DNA of 64,000 bases from Nemophila menziesii (Eukaryota; Streptophyta; Magnoliopsida; Boraginales; Hydrophyllaceae): contig JARWIR010000008.1 in NCBI GenBank assembly GCA_029959085.1, positions 16,850,001-16,914,000 on the forward strand, written 5' to 3'. This document shows, piece after piece, positions 13,919 to 23,756 of this stretch. A program made the translations under genes and the position numbers. The notes below the pieces were generated by a model. The model was not told the DNA's origin. It made no database searches and saw only the letters and a list, made by a program, of their open reading frames with translations. Position 1 is the stretch's first letter; each line of letters starts with the position of its first letter.

Positions 13919-14137
13919 TACTAACAAAGAACTTTTAGGATTTTTTATTAATCTTTTGATGAATGATAAATCTGTAGTTGTATATACATATATATAAGAA
14001 AAAGGTATAACTGTTGTTATTTTAAATTTTGAGTATCAATTTTACCTTTCAAATTACTTGAATCTATGTTTAAAAGCTTATCCCAAAATTGGGTCATTAC
14101 CTATTTTTGATCATTTACTATTTTTTCCTTTAAAATC

Positions 14138-14270
14138 GTTAGTTTTTAGATGGTGTTAGTCAGATGGCCTAAAAATGGGCTTTTTGCAAACGTTTAGCCT
14201 AAAAATGGGCACTTTCAAACGTTTGGCCTAAATTTGTGTTTAGCCCATAAGTAATGGCCTAAAAATGGAA
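14138..14270 (-). repeat. MULE right terminal inverted repeat
   Basis: Reverse complement of 7897-8029 with a few substitutions. It ends aaaaatggaa at 14270; one base later the right copy of the 1.26-kb hAT block starts. Confidence 0.85.
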
Positions 14271-14271
14271 C

Positions 14272-15535
14272 AAGAAATCATGAGGGAACAAGAAAGCTAA
14301 TATGGAATATGTACACCACTTAACCTCATTGATAATCAATTCCCCAGAATTTGGATCACCTCTCATGGAAAGATAATTTCTTTCCCTCCATATGAATACA
14401 CGGTGACTCCAAAAGCTATCATCTAAACCTTTCTCCTTCAATTTTATTGAGCTTTGAGTTTTTTTAACAATTCAACACGCTCAAGAGAATATTCATCTCC
14501 ATACTAATATGCAACCATTTATTATCTCATCCCATATATCTTTTGCATAAGCAAAATCGAAGTAAATATGCTTATTTGACACAAAGTTTTCACCATATAA
14601 AACACGAAGTAGATCAAACTCCAAATAAGTTATTCGATCTTTTGTTTTTAGTTTTTTCCTTTAATGGGTTGGGTTAAGGCAGGTTGGGTCGGCTTTGGGT
14701 CGGGTTCGGTTATGGTCAGCGAACAGTCAAAAGTCCTAAATCAGTTCAAAAAATCCATACATTCATAAAAAACCTTCCATAAATAGAAACTTTCCAAAAA
14801 TAGAAAGTTACTAAATATAGTAACTTTCTAAAAATAGTAAGTTTTTCAACTAACATAATTTTTCCCAACAGAATACAAAAATTACAGTACATTACTTTTA
14901 GAAAAACTGAATCACTATAAAATTACAATGCATTGCAATTTGCAACCTAAATTGTGCAAAATTAAGATCTTGTACAACTTGGGGTGCAAATCCTTTAGTA
15001 ATTCCATAAAACAACTTCCAATCCTTCATATTTCCTACAAATTTGCAACACAAAAGAGAAGAAATGGTTAAGTTGTTAGCCTCAGATTTTGTTTCATCAT
15101 TGGCTTCACATTTAGCCTCAGATTTGATATCTTCATTGGCTTTATAAACTTAGGGACCTATTAAGGGAGTAGGGACAAATGTTATTATTTACAAGATACA
15201 ATTTTCAACTCTATTGTTACCAACTCAACCATTTTCAACCTCTAATCATTCATTCATCATAAGATAACTTAATATAATCAAGGAATGGTTTTGGGACAAG
15301 TGAAAATGGGAGATGCAAACAATTTTTTTGGTTGTTTAAAATTTGTAACTTTTAAGATATAGGAATAGGCTTATACCTTAGGTTATTGGCTACAAACTTG
15401 TTATAGTGGGCTCTTGTGAAGTCTCACTTAACTCATCCAAACCATAATAACCTGTAAAATATCACAAATTCCACTATTTCAGTTCATAAGAATAAAAATC
15501 AAGTCAAATCAGAATCAGAAATGAAGTAAAATTAA
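14272..15535. repeat. 1.26-kb direct repeat, right copy (hAT 3' part)
   Basis: Near-identical to 6625-7889. In this copy the block is continuous with the hAT transposase exon at 15545-15859, so this is the original position. It ends at attaa (15531-15535) inside the last hAT intron; the left copy stops at the same base. Confidence 0.85.
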
Positions 15536-15859
15536 TTATTTTACCTAGCTCAGCCTCCAAGTGTTCAACCAACTTCTTAGATGTTGTAAGATTTATAGGA
15601 AGAGTTGATTTTAACCAATTATGAGTGCAAATTAGTGCCTCAACTGTACTTGGTGAAATAGAACTTCTAAATTGATCAAGTACCCTTCCACTTGTACTAA
15701 AGGTAGATTCAGAAGCAACAGTTGAAACAGGGACATCTAAAACATGTTTTGCCATTTCAGATAAGTGTTTGAACCTAAAAACATTACTTTTCCACCAACT
15801 CTAAATATCAAATTCAGAAGTAATCAGCTCATTTTCAGTCTCCATGTCAAGTATATATT
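15390..15859 (-). pseudogene. hAT transposase C-terminus (dimerisation domain), partial
   Basis: Two minus-strand exons can be read. Exon 15859-15545 encodes YILDMETENELITS, then WWKSNVFRFKHLSEMAKHVL and the conserved block VPVSTVASESTFSTSGRVLD followed by SPSTVEALICTHNWL. Exon 15451-15390 follows a GT-AG intron and ends YYGLDELSETSQEPTITSL. This is the hAT C-terminal dimerisation region. An in-frame TAG at 15803-15801 lies just before SWWKS. No N-terminal, BED-finger or catalytic part remains upstream; hairpins and insertions occupy that position. Confidence 0.8.
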
Positions 15860-15912
15860 CTGCAAACAACACAACAAAATGATTTTAGTATTAGAAATTA
15901 AACAATAAATTT

Positions 15913-16539
15913 AACAACTAATATATGATTTATATAAGTGTTAATCAATTATATCTTGAATGAAATCACCACCAATTTCATACAAGATGTGATTGATTAA
16001 CACTTAACTAACCATATATTAGTTGTTTAGTTAATTTGTTGTGAACACTTAAACAAAGAAGTGAATTCACCTATGTTTTATATGTTTTTTTAAGTGTAAT
16101 ACTTAAACAATCACACAAAACTTAAGTAAATGCACTTTTTTGTTCAAGTGTTCAAAGAATATTGAAATGTATAAGTATTAAACATTAAAGACTTTGTAAA
16201 ATCACCATTTATTTCACAAAGTATTGAATGCTTAAAACTTATTCATTTCAATATTCTTTACTCTAAAATAAATAAACAACTACTCGATAATGTATGATTA
16301 AATGTTAATCAGTTAAAACTTGAGTGAAATTGCCACTGATTTCAACCAAGTTTCAAGTGTTTAACATTTAATCATACATTAGATGTGTTGTTAACTTGTT
16401 TTGGTTTGAAAGTTATTGTTAATGTGTAAAGGAAATAAGCAAATAAGTGAATTGAAGTAAGAATTCAGTGAATTCTTACTTGACTTTACTGATTTGCTTA
16501 AGTCTTTTATACAAAAACAATTTGAAAGCTTTAAATCAA
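15913..16539. repeat. Array of five consecutive long imperfect hairpins
   Basis: Five inverted repeats of 107-139 bp tile the segment almost without spacers: 15913-16027, 16042-16154, 16154-16260, 16275-16392 and 16401-16539. Arms are about 50-65 bp with roughly 80-90% pairing by eye. The first, third and fourth share a core of the form GAAAT, an eight-base loop (caccacca, caccattt, tgccactg), then ATTTCA. The second and fifth close on short perfect palindromes. No reading frame runs through the array. If transcribed, each unit would fold into a long stem. Confidence 0.8.
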
Positions 16540-17387
16540 ATGAAAACTAATTGAAAACATTAATCACTAAAGAATTAAGCTAAGTAATTACCTATAAATG
16601 GAGTAACAAAGCAAGATTTAAACAACCAAATCCAGAACAGGTTCAATAACAACATTTGCGAGACCATGCAAGCTATGTTGTAGACTCCCCGCCTAGGCGC
16701 GCCTGGGCATCGCCTAGGCGCCAATTCCCCCTCAGACGCTTACGCCTAGTAAAAACTCTAGGCGTTTTTGCCTAGCGCCTTAGTCGCCGTGGAATAGGCG
16801 CCTAGCCCGTCTAGACGCCGATTAATAGCAAAAAATGGCCGCCTAGGCGCCGATTAATGGAAAAACATGCCAGCATAGGATTTCTTGTTATTTTTCTTAT
16901 TCTTGAGAATTCTTTAATTGATATTATAACTCAATTTTTAGTATTTTTATATTTACTATAGTATTGTTAGATGAATTTTATGGCTTAAATATTTAAAATT
17001 TCTATAATTACTACATAATATATTACTAAATATACAAAATTGCACAACGTGATTCAAAACCGTATAATTCCGCATAGGCCCCGTCTAATCGGGCATAAGC
17101 GCTAGGCCCGAGCGACCGCCTAGGACGAAAAACCGAGATCTACAACATAGCATGCAAGTAAACAAGGGAAACAATCTATTGGCCAATATTCATAACTCAA
17201 ATGAAAACTAATTGAAAACATTAATCACTAAATAATTAAGCTAAGTAATTACCTTTAAATGGAGTAACAAAGCAAGATTTAAACAACCAAATGCAGAACA
17301 TGTCAAATAACAACATTTGCGAGACCATGCAGGTAAACAAGGGAAACAATCTATTAGCCAATATTCATAACTCAAATGAAAGTTTAC
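16537..17387. repeat. About 185-bp tandem duplication, first copy split by an insertion
   Basis: The first unit (16537-16672 plus 17159-17200) and second unit (about 17201-17387) share aatgaaaactaattgaaa, the stretch tttgcgagaccatgca, and the run aacaagggaaacaatctatt. The second copy lacks the 478-bp insert and so preserves the empty site. Confidence 0.8.
16673..17150. mobile_element. 478-bp non-autonomous hAT with GCCTAGGCG repeats
   Basis: It begins CTATGTTGTAGA and ends TCTACAACATAG, a perfect 12-bp inverted repeat, and is flanked by the 8-bp duplication CATGCAAG (16665-16672 and 17151-17158), the hAT signature. The first 190 bp and last 100 bp are GC-rich with many GCCTAGGCG-like palindromes; the middle is AT-rich. 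It has no coding capacity. The neighbouring tandem unit shows the site without the insert. Confidence 0.85.
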
Positions 17388-18347
17388 TTAAAAGTTAAAT
17401 CTCAATCTCAAACCCCAAACTCAAAGAATAATCTGACATCAAGAGACATACGGGTTTTCAAAACTCAGTTACTAAACTCAAAACACAACTCATATCACAA
17501 CTAATTCCACAACTAATACCACTTAGAATCCCAAATCAGTTTCGAATTAAGGATTGAAACTTTAGAGTTTATAACAAAAACCAGAAAATCTTTCAATAAA
17601 CCAAAAAATTGTTACAAATTCATAGGTTTTGCACATAAAATTGAATAAAACTCAATCAGAAAATCATTAAATCAAAAAACCAACCTTAGGGTTTCGAAAA
17701 TCAAAATACCTTTCGAAAGGGACTTTTAATTGAAAATAAGCCACCGCCGTGCCATATATAGGCTTCATCTTCCTCCAACCCACAACCTAACACACTAACC
17801 ATGGTTAGATGATTACACCTAGAACCCAAAGGACGGGCTTTATCAAAGTAATAAATGCGACCCATTAAATTAGGTGAGGTGTGTTTGATGCGGTGTACAA
17901 TACCGCTCGTTTTAGCCGGCGAGATTAGACGGGGATGGAGAAGATGCAGGGGTAGGAGGCTTAGGGATTTCGAGAGTGATGGAGAGAGATAGAGAGAAGA
18001 GGGTATGAGAGAGAGAGATCAGAGACGTGATTGAGGGATATACAGGTAAATGACATTTCGTGTTCTGAAAATTGAGAGGATAAAATGAAGCGTAGATAAT
18101 ACGCTTCAACATATATGATTGTTTATCAATATTTATGCTATATTGATATATAAATATATAATAATAAATAGAAAATCGGGCCGGGTTCGGTTAAAGGCGC
18201 TTTGGGCTGGACCAAATCAACAGTCCGGCCCAAAACCCAAAAAAATAATATTTTTGGCCCTATAAGGTCGGGTGGGTAACGGGTGCTGGTTTTTTTAGGA
18301 TCGGTTTGGGTGGGTCTCGGGTTTTCGGATCCGTGTGAGCACCCCTA

Positions 18348-19135
18348 GGGCATATGTTAAAAGTTTTTTCATTAAGACTTTTCCACATAAGATTGAGGTC
18401 CTATGGTCCTTTGACCTAGAAATTTTTTCACTAAGACCTTTCCACATTAGGCCCAGACTGTGGCCCAATTAAAGATATTGCATCAGACTCTTTGAGCGTG
18501 GATTGGGTCGAGAATGACGTCGTCCTCTGACCTAGTCTGCTTTCCTCTAGAGTACGATGAAGACTGAATGCAGACGATAGTTGACTCCTAGTTTCAGAAT
18601 TATGCAGGATGAATGACACTATTCCCCAAAGACGCACACATGCAGAAGCATAGACGGAACATGAAGGTCCCATCCATGGCTGGATTGCAGCAGGGCTAGG
18701 GAGGGTATTTTGGGACTTTTTTGTTTTTAAGGATTTCCTTGGAGCTTTTCCGAATTGACGTGTGGACAGGCCCTAAACAAAAAATGAAGTGGCTACCCTT
18801 CTTTTGCTGTTTAATCCGATATCTCTCTCTAGTCCAATCCCAGAGCTTCTTATTTTAATGCAATTGTAGCAATAGGCATGTGCTTTTGAACAAAATAAAA
18901 AAGGCAATATGCAAGAAAAATTTCATATTTGATTAAAATCCACAAAGTCACCCCTCTTGAAGATGAAAGGTCAATCTGGATGAACTAGGACAAGAAACAT
19001 TTTCCCGGTCTATTATTATTTTTGGCGATATGTATGCAATTGAAGTGACTTTTTGACATAAATTCTAATAAGTGACATGCCCAATTGTTAGGGGAAATTG
19101 GAGTATACTCAGAATTTCTAAAGTGACATGTCCAA
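18348..19135. other. Intergenic stretch with short direct repeats
   Basis: No gene is recognised. ttttttcattaagacttttcc (about 18364) is repeated imperfectly as ttttttcactaagaccttt (about 18423). A 51-bp unit containing agtgacatg, ccaattgtta and aaattggagtatactc is duplicated in tandem at about 19071-19163. Confidence 0.5.
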
Positions 19136-19575
19136 TTGTTAGTAGAAATTGGAGTATACTCACATTCGTATTCAGTAATTATTGATCAAGGAGTTAGGAA
19201 TGCAGATCACCCTTTGGTTGAGCTTTTGGAGTGTGGTATGGCTAAATTTTTCTACATTGTTATTGATGGAAATGTCTTTCCACCCTGGCTAAAATTTCAA
19301 TGTACCTACCGATTAATCCCTAACATGTTATGGTTGACTTACAAAGCCAATTTGTATTAACAATGACCAATCTTGATGATTTTGGTCATTTATTAAATAT
19401 AAACTAGTAGTTTGAAGACCAAGTTTGGATGAGGCTTATTCATGGATCGTTATCCTGTTGAAGATGGGGACATTAAATATAAATAAACAAATAAATAAAG
19501 GATTAAGTAATGAATCCAGGCTTATAAATCCAACTTTACTTCTTCATCATAAAAAAACAAAGTCAAAGCAAGATA
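19136..19575 (+). other. Upstream region of the NLR relic; unrecognised 74-codon frame
   Basis: An open frame at 19136-19360 gives VIIDQGVRNADHPLVELLEC and similar sequence, with no family I can name; it overlaps the 51-bp tandem duplication. The rest should hold the promoter and leader of the gene at 19576. Confidence 0.3.
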
Positions 19576-21018
19576 ATGAAGAAGATGATCATTTCTCCTC
19601 TTGAATCTCTCTTTAAATTTCTTGCAGAATATCCTATTATGAATTCATCAGTTAAATTCATCGTCGATGATCTTGCGTGTCTCATAGCATTTCTCATGTA
19701 TCCTCCTCAACACTTTGCTCAAGATGGTGCATTGCGAGAAGTTAAACTCATGGCCTGCGAAGTGGAACACCTAATTTCCTTAATCGATCACAATGAAATG
19801 AATGAAGGCAAGACCAAAGAATTTTGTGCACAGCTCGTCAAACTTGTGATGCCCATAAGAGATATAATGCCTGTGAGGAATTGGAATTGTGTGGCAGAAC
19901 TGATTAATGAGAAAAGATCAAAGCCATCCCGATTTTATTACACGAAAACGAGTCCTATTGTCTTTATTGACCATCTCTTGGAAAATCTTGAGGAGTTGGT
20001 GAAAGACACGGATAGTGCAACACGCCCTTTAAACCATTTCATTTTACGCCTTCAGAAAGATCTCAATTTCTGGAATTCACGCCTCAAAGATATCTCGGAG
20101 CAGCCTAATAATCCGTATCTCACACAAAGCATTACAAATTTGGCTTACGAAGTAGAATACGCCATTGATTCATTTTTAATCGGAGATTTTTCTATCTGGC
20201 ACTCTATGTTTTGGCTTTTATACATTCTGAACGAGTTTGAACAGTTCAGGATTGAAGGAACGGATGATGAGTTTTTTGTTGTGGGTTTCAAGAAAGAGAT
20301 ATCAAGGATAACTAATATGCTTCTTAAAGGACCAAAGAAACTGAGCGTGGTCTCAATTATCGGTGAAGCTGCACAAGGAAAGTCAAAAGTTGCTATGAAA
20401 GTTTACACTAGTCAATCTGTTATCGATTACTTTTATATTCGTACAAGGTGCATTGTTTCCCAAGTGTACGAAAAGAGAAAGGTATTGTTGGAGCTTTTAG
20501 GTCACATAGTTGACCTTTCTGCGAAAAATATTCAGGATGGTGATGATGATGATCTAGTTTATTTGTTATCAAAGGCGCTCAAAGGACGGAAATTCCTCGT
20601 GGTGCTTGATGATATAAGGAGTATTGAAGCCTGGAATGATCTAAAGAGTTGTTTCCCAAATGATAACAATGGAAGCAAGATTCTGTTCACTACTAGAATG
20701 AGTCATTTGGCTATGCTAGTTGACTTTAATAGCAAGCAACAACTCCTTTCTTATGTCACTGAAGAAGAAAGTTGGGATTTATTAAGTAAGGAGTTGTTTC
20801 AGAAAAATAGCTGTCCTCTTGAACTACTAATAGTCGCAAGAAAAATTGCAAAAAATTGTAAAGGTGTACCACAAATTATCGTTTCAACAGCTAGAGTTCT
20901 TCAAAAGATGGAAAAAACAGTCGATCAGTGGGAACAAATAGCGCAAAGCATGATTATTTCGCAAACTCAATTTCATGAAGTTAGAAAATCTAGATGGTGT
21001 GAATTGGTATGCGACTAG
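19576..21018 (+). pseudogene. CC-NB-ARC resistance protein (R1/Rx-like), truncated
   Basis: The 480-residue frame has an Rx-type coiled-coil N-terminus with an EDVID-like motif (EVEYAID, about residue 192). The NB-ARC domain follows: P-loop GEAAQGKS (263-270), Walker B KFLVVLDD (about 339-346), RNBS-B GSKILFTTR (366-374) and GLPL-like CKGVP (428-432). Such proteins are intracellular immune receptors that bind ATP/ADP. The order matches the late-blight R1 group of asterids. The P-loop keeps the Walker consensus but is atypical beside the usual GMGGIGKTT. The frame ends shortly after GLPL, where ARC2 with its MHD motif and the LRRs should follow; the tail is out of frame with a surviving LRR end. 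Probably a pseudogene, though a truncated product is possible. Confidence 0.8.
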
Positions 21019-21215
21019 TAAGAACTTTCCATGCCTTGAGCATCTACTCTTAAACAAACGCAAGAAACTTTTGAAAGTCCCTCAAGAATTTGGTGATATT
21101 TGAGCCTTACAGTTGATTGACGTGAGTTGGTGCAATTGGTTTGTTGAAGATTCAGCTAGAAGAATTCAAGAAGGACAAATTGACCATGGTAAGGAAAAAC
21201 TGAAGTTTCCATATT
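20985..21215 (+). pseudogene. Terminal LRR remnant joined to the NB-ARC
   Basis: In another frame from about 20985 the sequence reads KLENLDGVNWYATSKNFPCL, then EHLLLNKRKKLLKVPQEFGDI, a stop, then ALQLIDVSWCNWFVEDSARR and IQEGQ. This is the characteristic last LRR and C-terminus of R1-type NLRs. Joined straight to the NB-ARC, it shows that ARC2 and most of the LRR were removed by an internal deletion that also changed frame. Confidence 0.7.
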
Positions 21216-21404
21216 TCTCTTACAGAATTGGATTTGCAAATGACGTCATTACATGGATGAAGTACGTGGCATGCTCATCATTTTGGGATTTATATTCTCT
21301 AGACTATGGTCTCTATATTTTTTTTTTCTGTGGTGTCTAAAATTTTACATAATACGTAATATGTGAAGTGTGTTGGTTTTTTATATAATTAGATGCAATC
21401 ATTC

Positions 21405-21911
21405 TGTTAAGAAAAAGTCAGAACTAATTACTTACTTTTAGATTTAGCTTGTTTTATATTTCAGTTAATAAATTCCATAGTTGGTAGGAATAAGGTTCTT
21501 ATCTGACTCTTTCTAAGATCGTTAGGATATAATCGTATTTGTTAAAAGTAATGATATATACCATCCAAATTCATACCACCTAAATGTCACCCAATGACAT
21601 GGCGTGAATTGATTGGTTATAAATTGTTAATGCATTTATTTTCTTGATTTGATTAAAGATTTATAACCAACCAATTCACGCCACGTTATAAGGTGACATT
21701 TAGGTGATATGAATTTAGGTGGTATATATCATTACTCGTTGTTAATTATCCATAAATTTGTTTTTCAATGTTTGTAATGGATATAGAAAACTTCTTTCTT
21801 TGTTTTCTACTCCTATTGTTTTTCTTTTTTTGCGATTCTCTTTGTTTTAATAACGCTACAGAATATTTTTTCAGAAATATATTAGTATGCATTTTTTCTT
21901 GATAGATAACG
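21405..21911 (+). repeat. Copia 5' LTR (with MITE inside)
   Basis: It starts TGTTAAGAAAAAG and ends ...ATAACG, the terminal CA apparently mutated to CG. It aligns with 27705-27972 along its length apart from the MITE at 21551-21732 and a small expansion near 21800. Confidence 0.8.
21551..21732. mobile_element. 182-bp MITE inside the copia 5' LTR
   Basis: The ends ATGATATATACCATCC and the complement of its right end (ATGATATATACCACCT) form long inverted repeats of about 45 bp with few mismatches. TA on each side (21549-21550, 21733-21734) suggests a TA target duplication, as in Tc1/mariner-type Stowaway MITEs. The 3' LTR lacks the insert, so the MITE arrived after the retrotransposon. Confidence 0.8.
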
Positions 21912-22329
21912 TTTGGTATAATAGTCTTTGAAAGATGTCTGATCGTGTATGAGAGATAAACACTTGTTAGTAATAGAGTGAAATAGAATATCAATCCTTA
22001 CTGAATTCATTGTTATGTTTGATATAATTTAAAATAACTGAAATTTTATTACTATAAAAATCTTAATTCGGGTAATTGTAATTTCATCCACATTTCATGA
22101 TATTATACATACTCATTGCATTATTAATGAAATTTTTATTAAAGGAGACTTGTTTGGTTTTTGGAGTAGCCACCCTCTTTCTCAATTAACTTCTTTGATT
22201 AGGCTTGACTTTGAACTTATTGGAATTGGCTAACTTGTAATATTTTGTGACTTATATGATATTTTATTTTCGACTAAAAAAAATATTAATGAAATTTTTA
22301 TTTATAATAAACCATTTATTTTACGAGCA

Positions 22330-23160
22330 AGTACCACCATAACCACTTCATCTATCCATACATTCACTATCACCATCAATATCACTACATCTACCATATT
22401 TTACGCACATATATACATAAACTTCTACTAATTATTCCATTATGCAACTGCCACCACACACATCACTTCCCTACCAATACAATACATTCACCACCTAACC
22501 ATAGACATACACCAACAAATACGACCAACACACACACACACACACCCCCATCACACCACTTCACCTCACCCAACCATCACCATACACATGCACCATCCAA
22601 CAGAAACACATTCATCATCACAATCCCAAACACCACAAGCATTTTCATACACCGCCAACCCCACACACACACACACACACATATACTCATATACTTTTAT
22701 ATGTACATATATACATATACTTTTAAACCTATATACACACACCATCACCATTACTGCCCACCACACAAACACCCTACCATCACCACCATACACACAACCA
22801 TCACCTATCGACACACAAAATACACACAACCCAAACCATACACACCATCCCACCATCACCAAAATACACAGATAATCACCATCACCACCCTTACTACCTA
22901 CCTATAAACACACCCACCCCACCCACGCACATACTTACCACTTCAGCACAACCCATGCACATAAGCATACCACCACCACACATTCTCATAGACATAGACA
23001 CGCACATACACATACGATTTCACATACACATACATTTTTCCGTAAATATAGATACATACACTTTTACACACAATCATGCTTCACACATACATACGTACGA
23101 ATACGCCAACACATATATAAACACACATATACACCCACAAATACTTTTTAGTAATTAAAT
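22330..23160. repeat. G-depleted CA/CCA-rich simple sequence
   Basis: About 830 bp in which the plus strand is almost entirely A, C and T, built from shifting CCA, ACA, CATA and TCACC words with short (CA)n runs. Open frames on either strand (for example 22566-22862 and 22588-22875) are low-complexity by-products, not genes. It lies between the copia primer-binding site and gag, where such elements usually have only a short leader. Confidence 0.8.
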
Positions 23161-23231
23161 AAAATATCTCTTCTATTATATTTGTATTGAAATAGATTTT
23201 ATTATCATAGTAAATCAAATTTTACAAATAC

Positions 23232-23232
<1 letters not shown>

Positions 23233-23319
<87 letters not shown>

Positions 23320-23320
23320 C
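23233..23320. repeat. (TC)n-(TA)n compound microsatellite
   Basis: About 66 bp of perfect TC repeats followed by about 20 bp of TA repeats, within the copia leader. Confidence 0.95.
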
Positions 23321-23756
23321 AAATCTTATACGTGTGATTTTCTTCTCATTATTTTACTTTGTTAAAGAATAAGTTTGATGTGAGATTTAATTGGATTCAT
23401 TTTTATATATAAATTTAAGAATCATTTGATTACTAGTGAGCAATTTTAATATTATAATACTTTTTTTTCTTGAATTTTATATATTTTGTGAATATATGGT
23501 GTTATTTATAAGAATAATTTTATAATCTTATATAAATTATTGTAGATCCCGATACAGTATCATAATTTATCAAGTATGGATCAAAGTCAATTAAACTTTT
23601 CTCAATTGTATTCCTATGACCTACCAAGCATGGTATAATAATTAACAAGATAATTTTATTCCCATAGTAATTTTATTACTTATATATATTCCATTCTTGA
23701 CGTTCATTACCGCGTACCAATGGCCCCCTGAGTGTAGAAAGAGTAAGTGTGTTAAG

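Larger units (their letters stand above)
7897..14270. mobile_element. Two-gene MULE transposon, 6.37 kb
   Basis: The element is bounded by inverted repeats of about 133 bp: 7897-8029 on the left and 14138-14270 on the right, both starting ttccatttttaggcc inward and differing at only a handful of positions. Inside are a mudrA-type transposase gene on the plus strand (9214-12716) and, convergent with it, a GRF-zinc-finger gene on the minus strand (13918-13638). This resembles the convergent two-gene layout of maize MuDR, with a different second gene. Both genes are broken, so the copy is not autonomous. No 9-bp target duplication touches the ends; instead 1.26-kb direct repeats flank it, with 7 bp and 1 bp of unmatched filler. 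Confidence 0.85.
15536..18347 (-). mobile_element. hAT transposon relic, 5' side
   Basis: The 5' end on the minus strand is marked by TAGGGGTGCTCACACGG (reading from 18347), a hAT-type terminal repeat, followed by GC-rich subterminal repeats (GGGTCGG-like, 18180-18340). The matching 3' terminus is not visible; the element continues into the duplicated 1.26-kb block and appears truncated or rearranged. The interior holds the transposase C-terminus, five large hairpins, a tandem duplication and a younger non-autonomous hAT. Confidence 0.65.

Noticed and set aside
17912..18112. 66-codon minus frame near the hAT 5' end
   Set aside because: Composition follows a GAGAG-rich stretch; no family features and no conservation argument.
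22500..22860. CRISPR-like or satellite array
   Set aside because: Repeats are short, irregular and unspaced; this is a plant nuclear sequence and the pattern is cryptic simplicity, not a spaced array.
22566..22907. Cys/Val/Gly-rich and His/Thr-rich frames on both strands
   Set aside because: They are translations of the G-depleted CA-rich simple sequence; both strands are open because stop codons are rare in such repeats.
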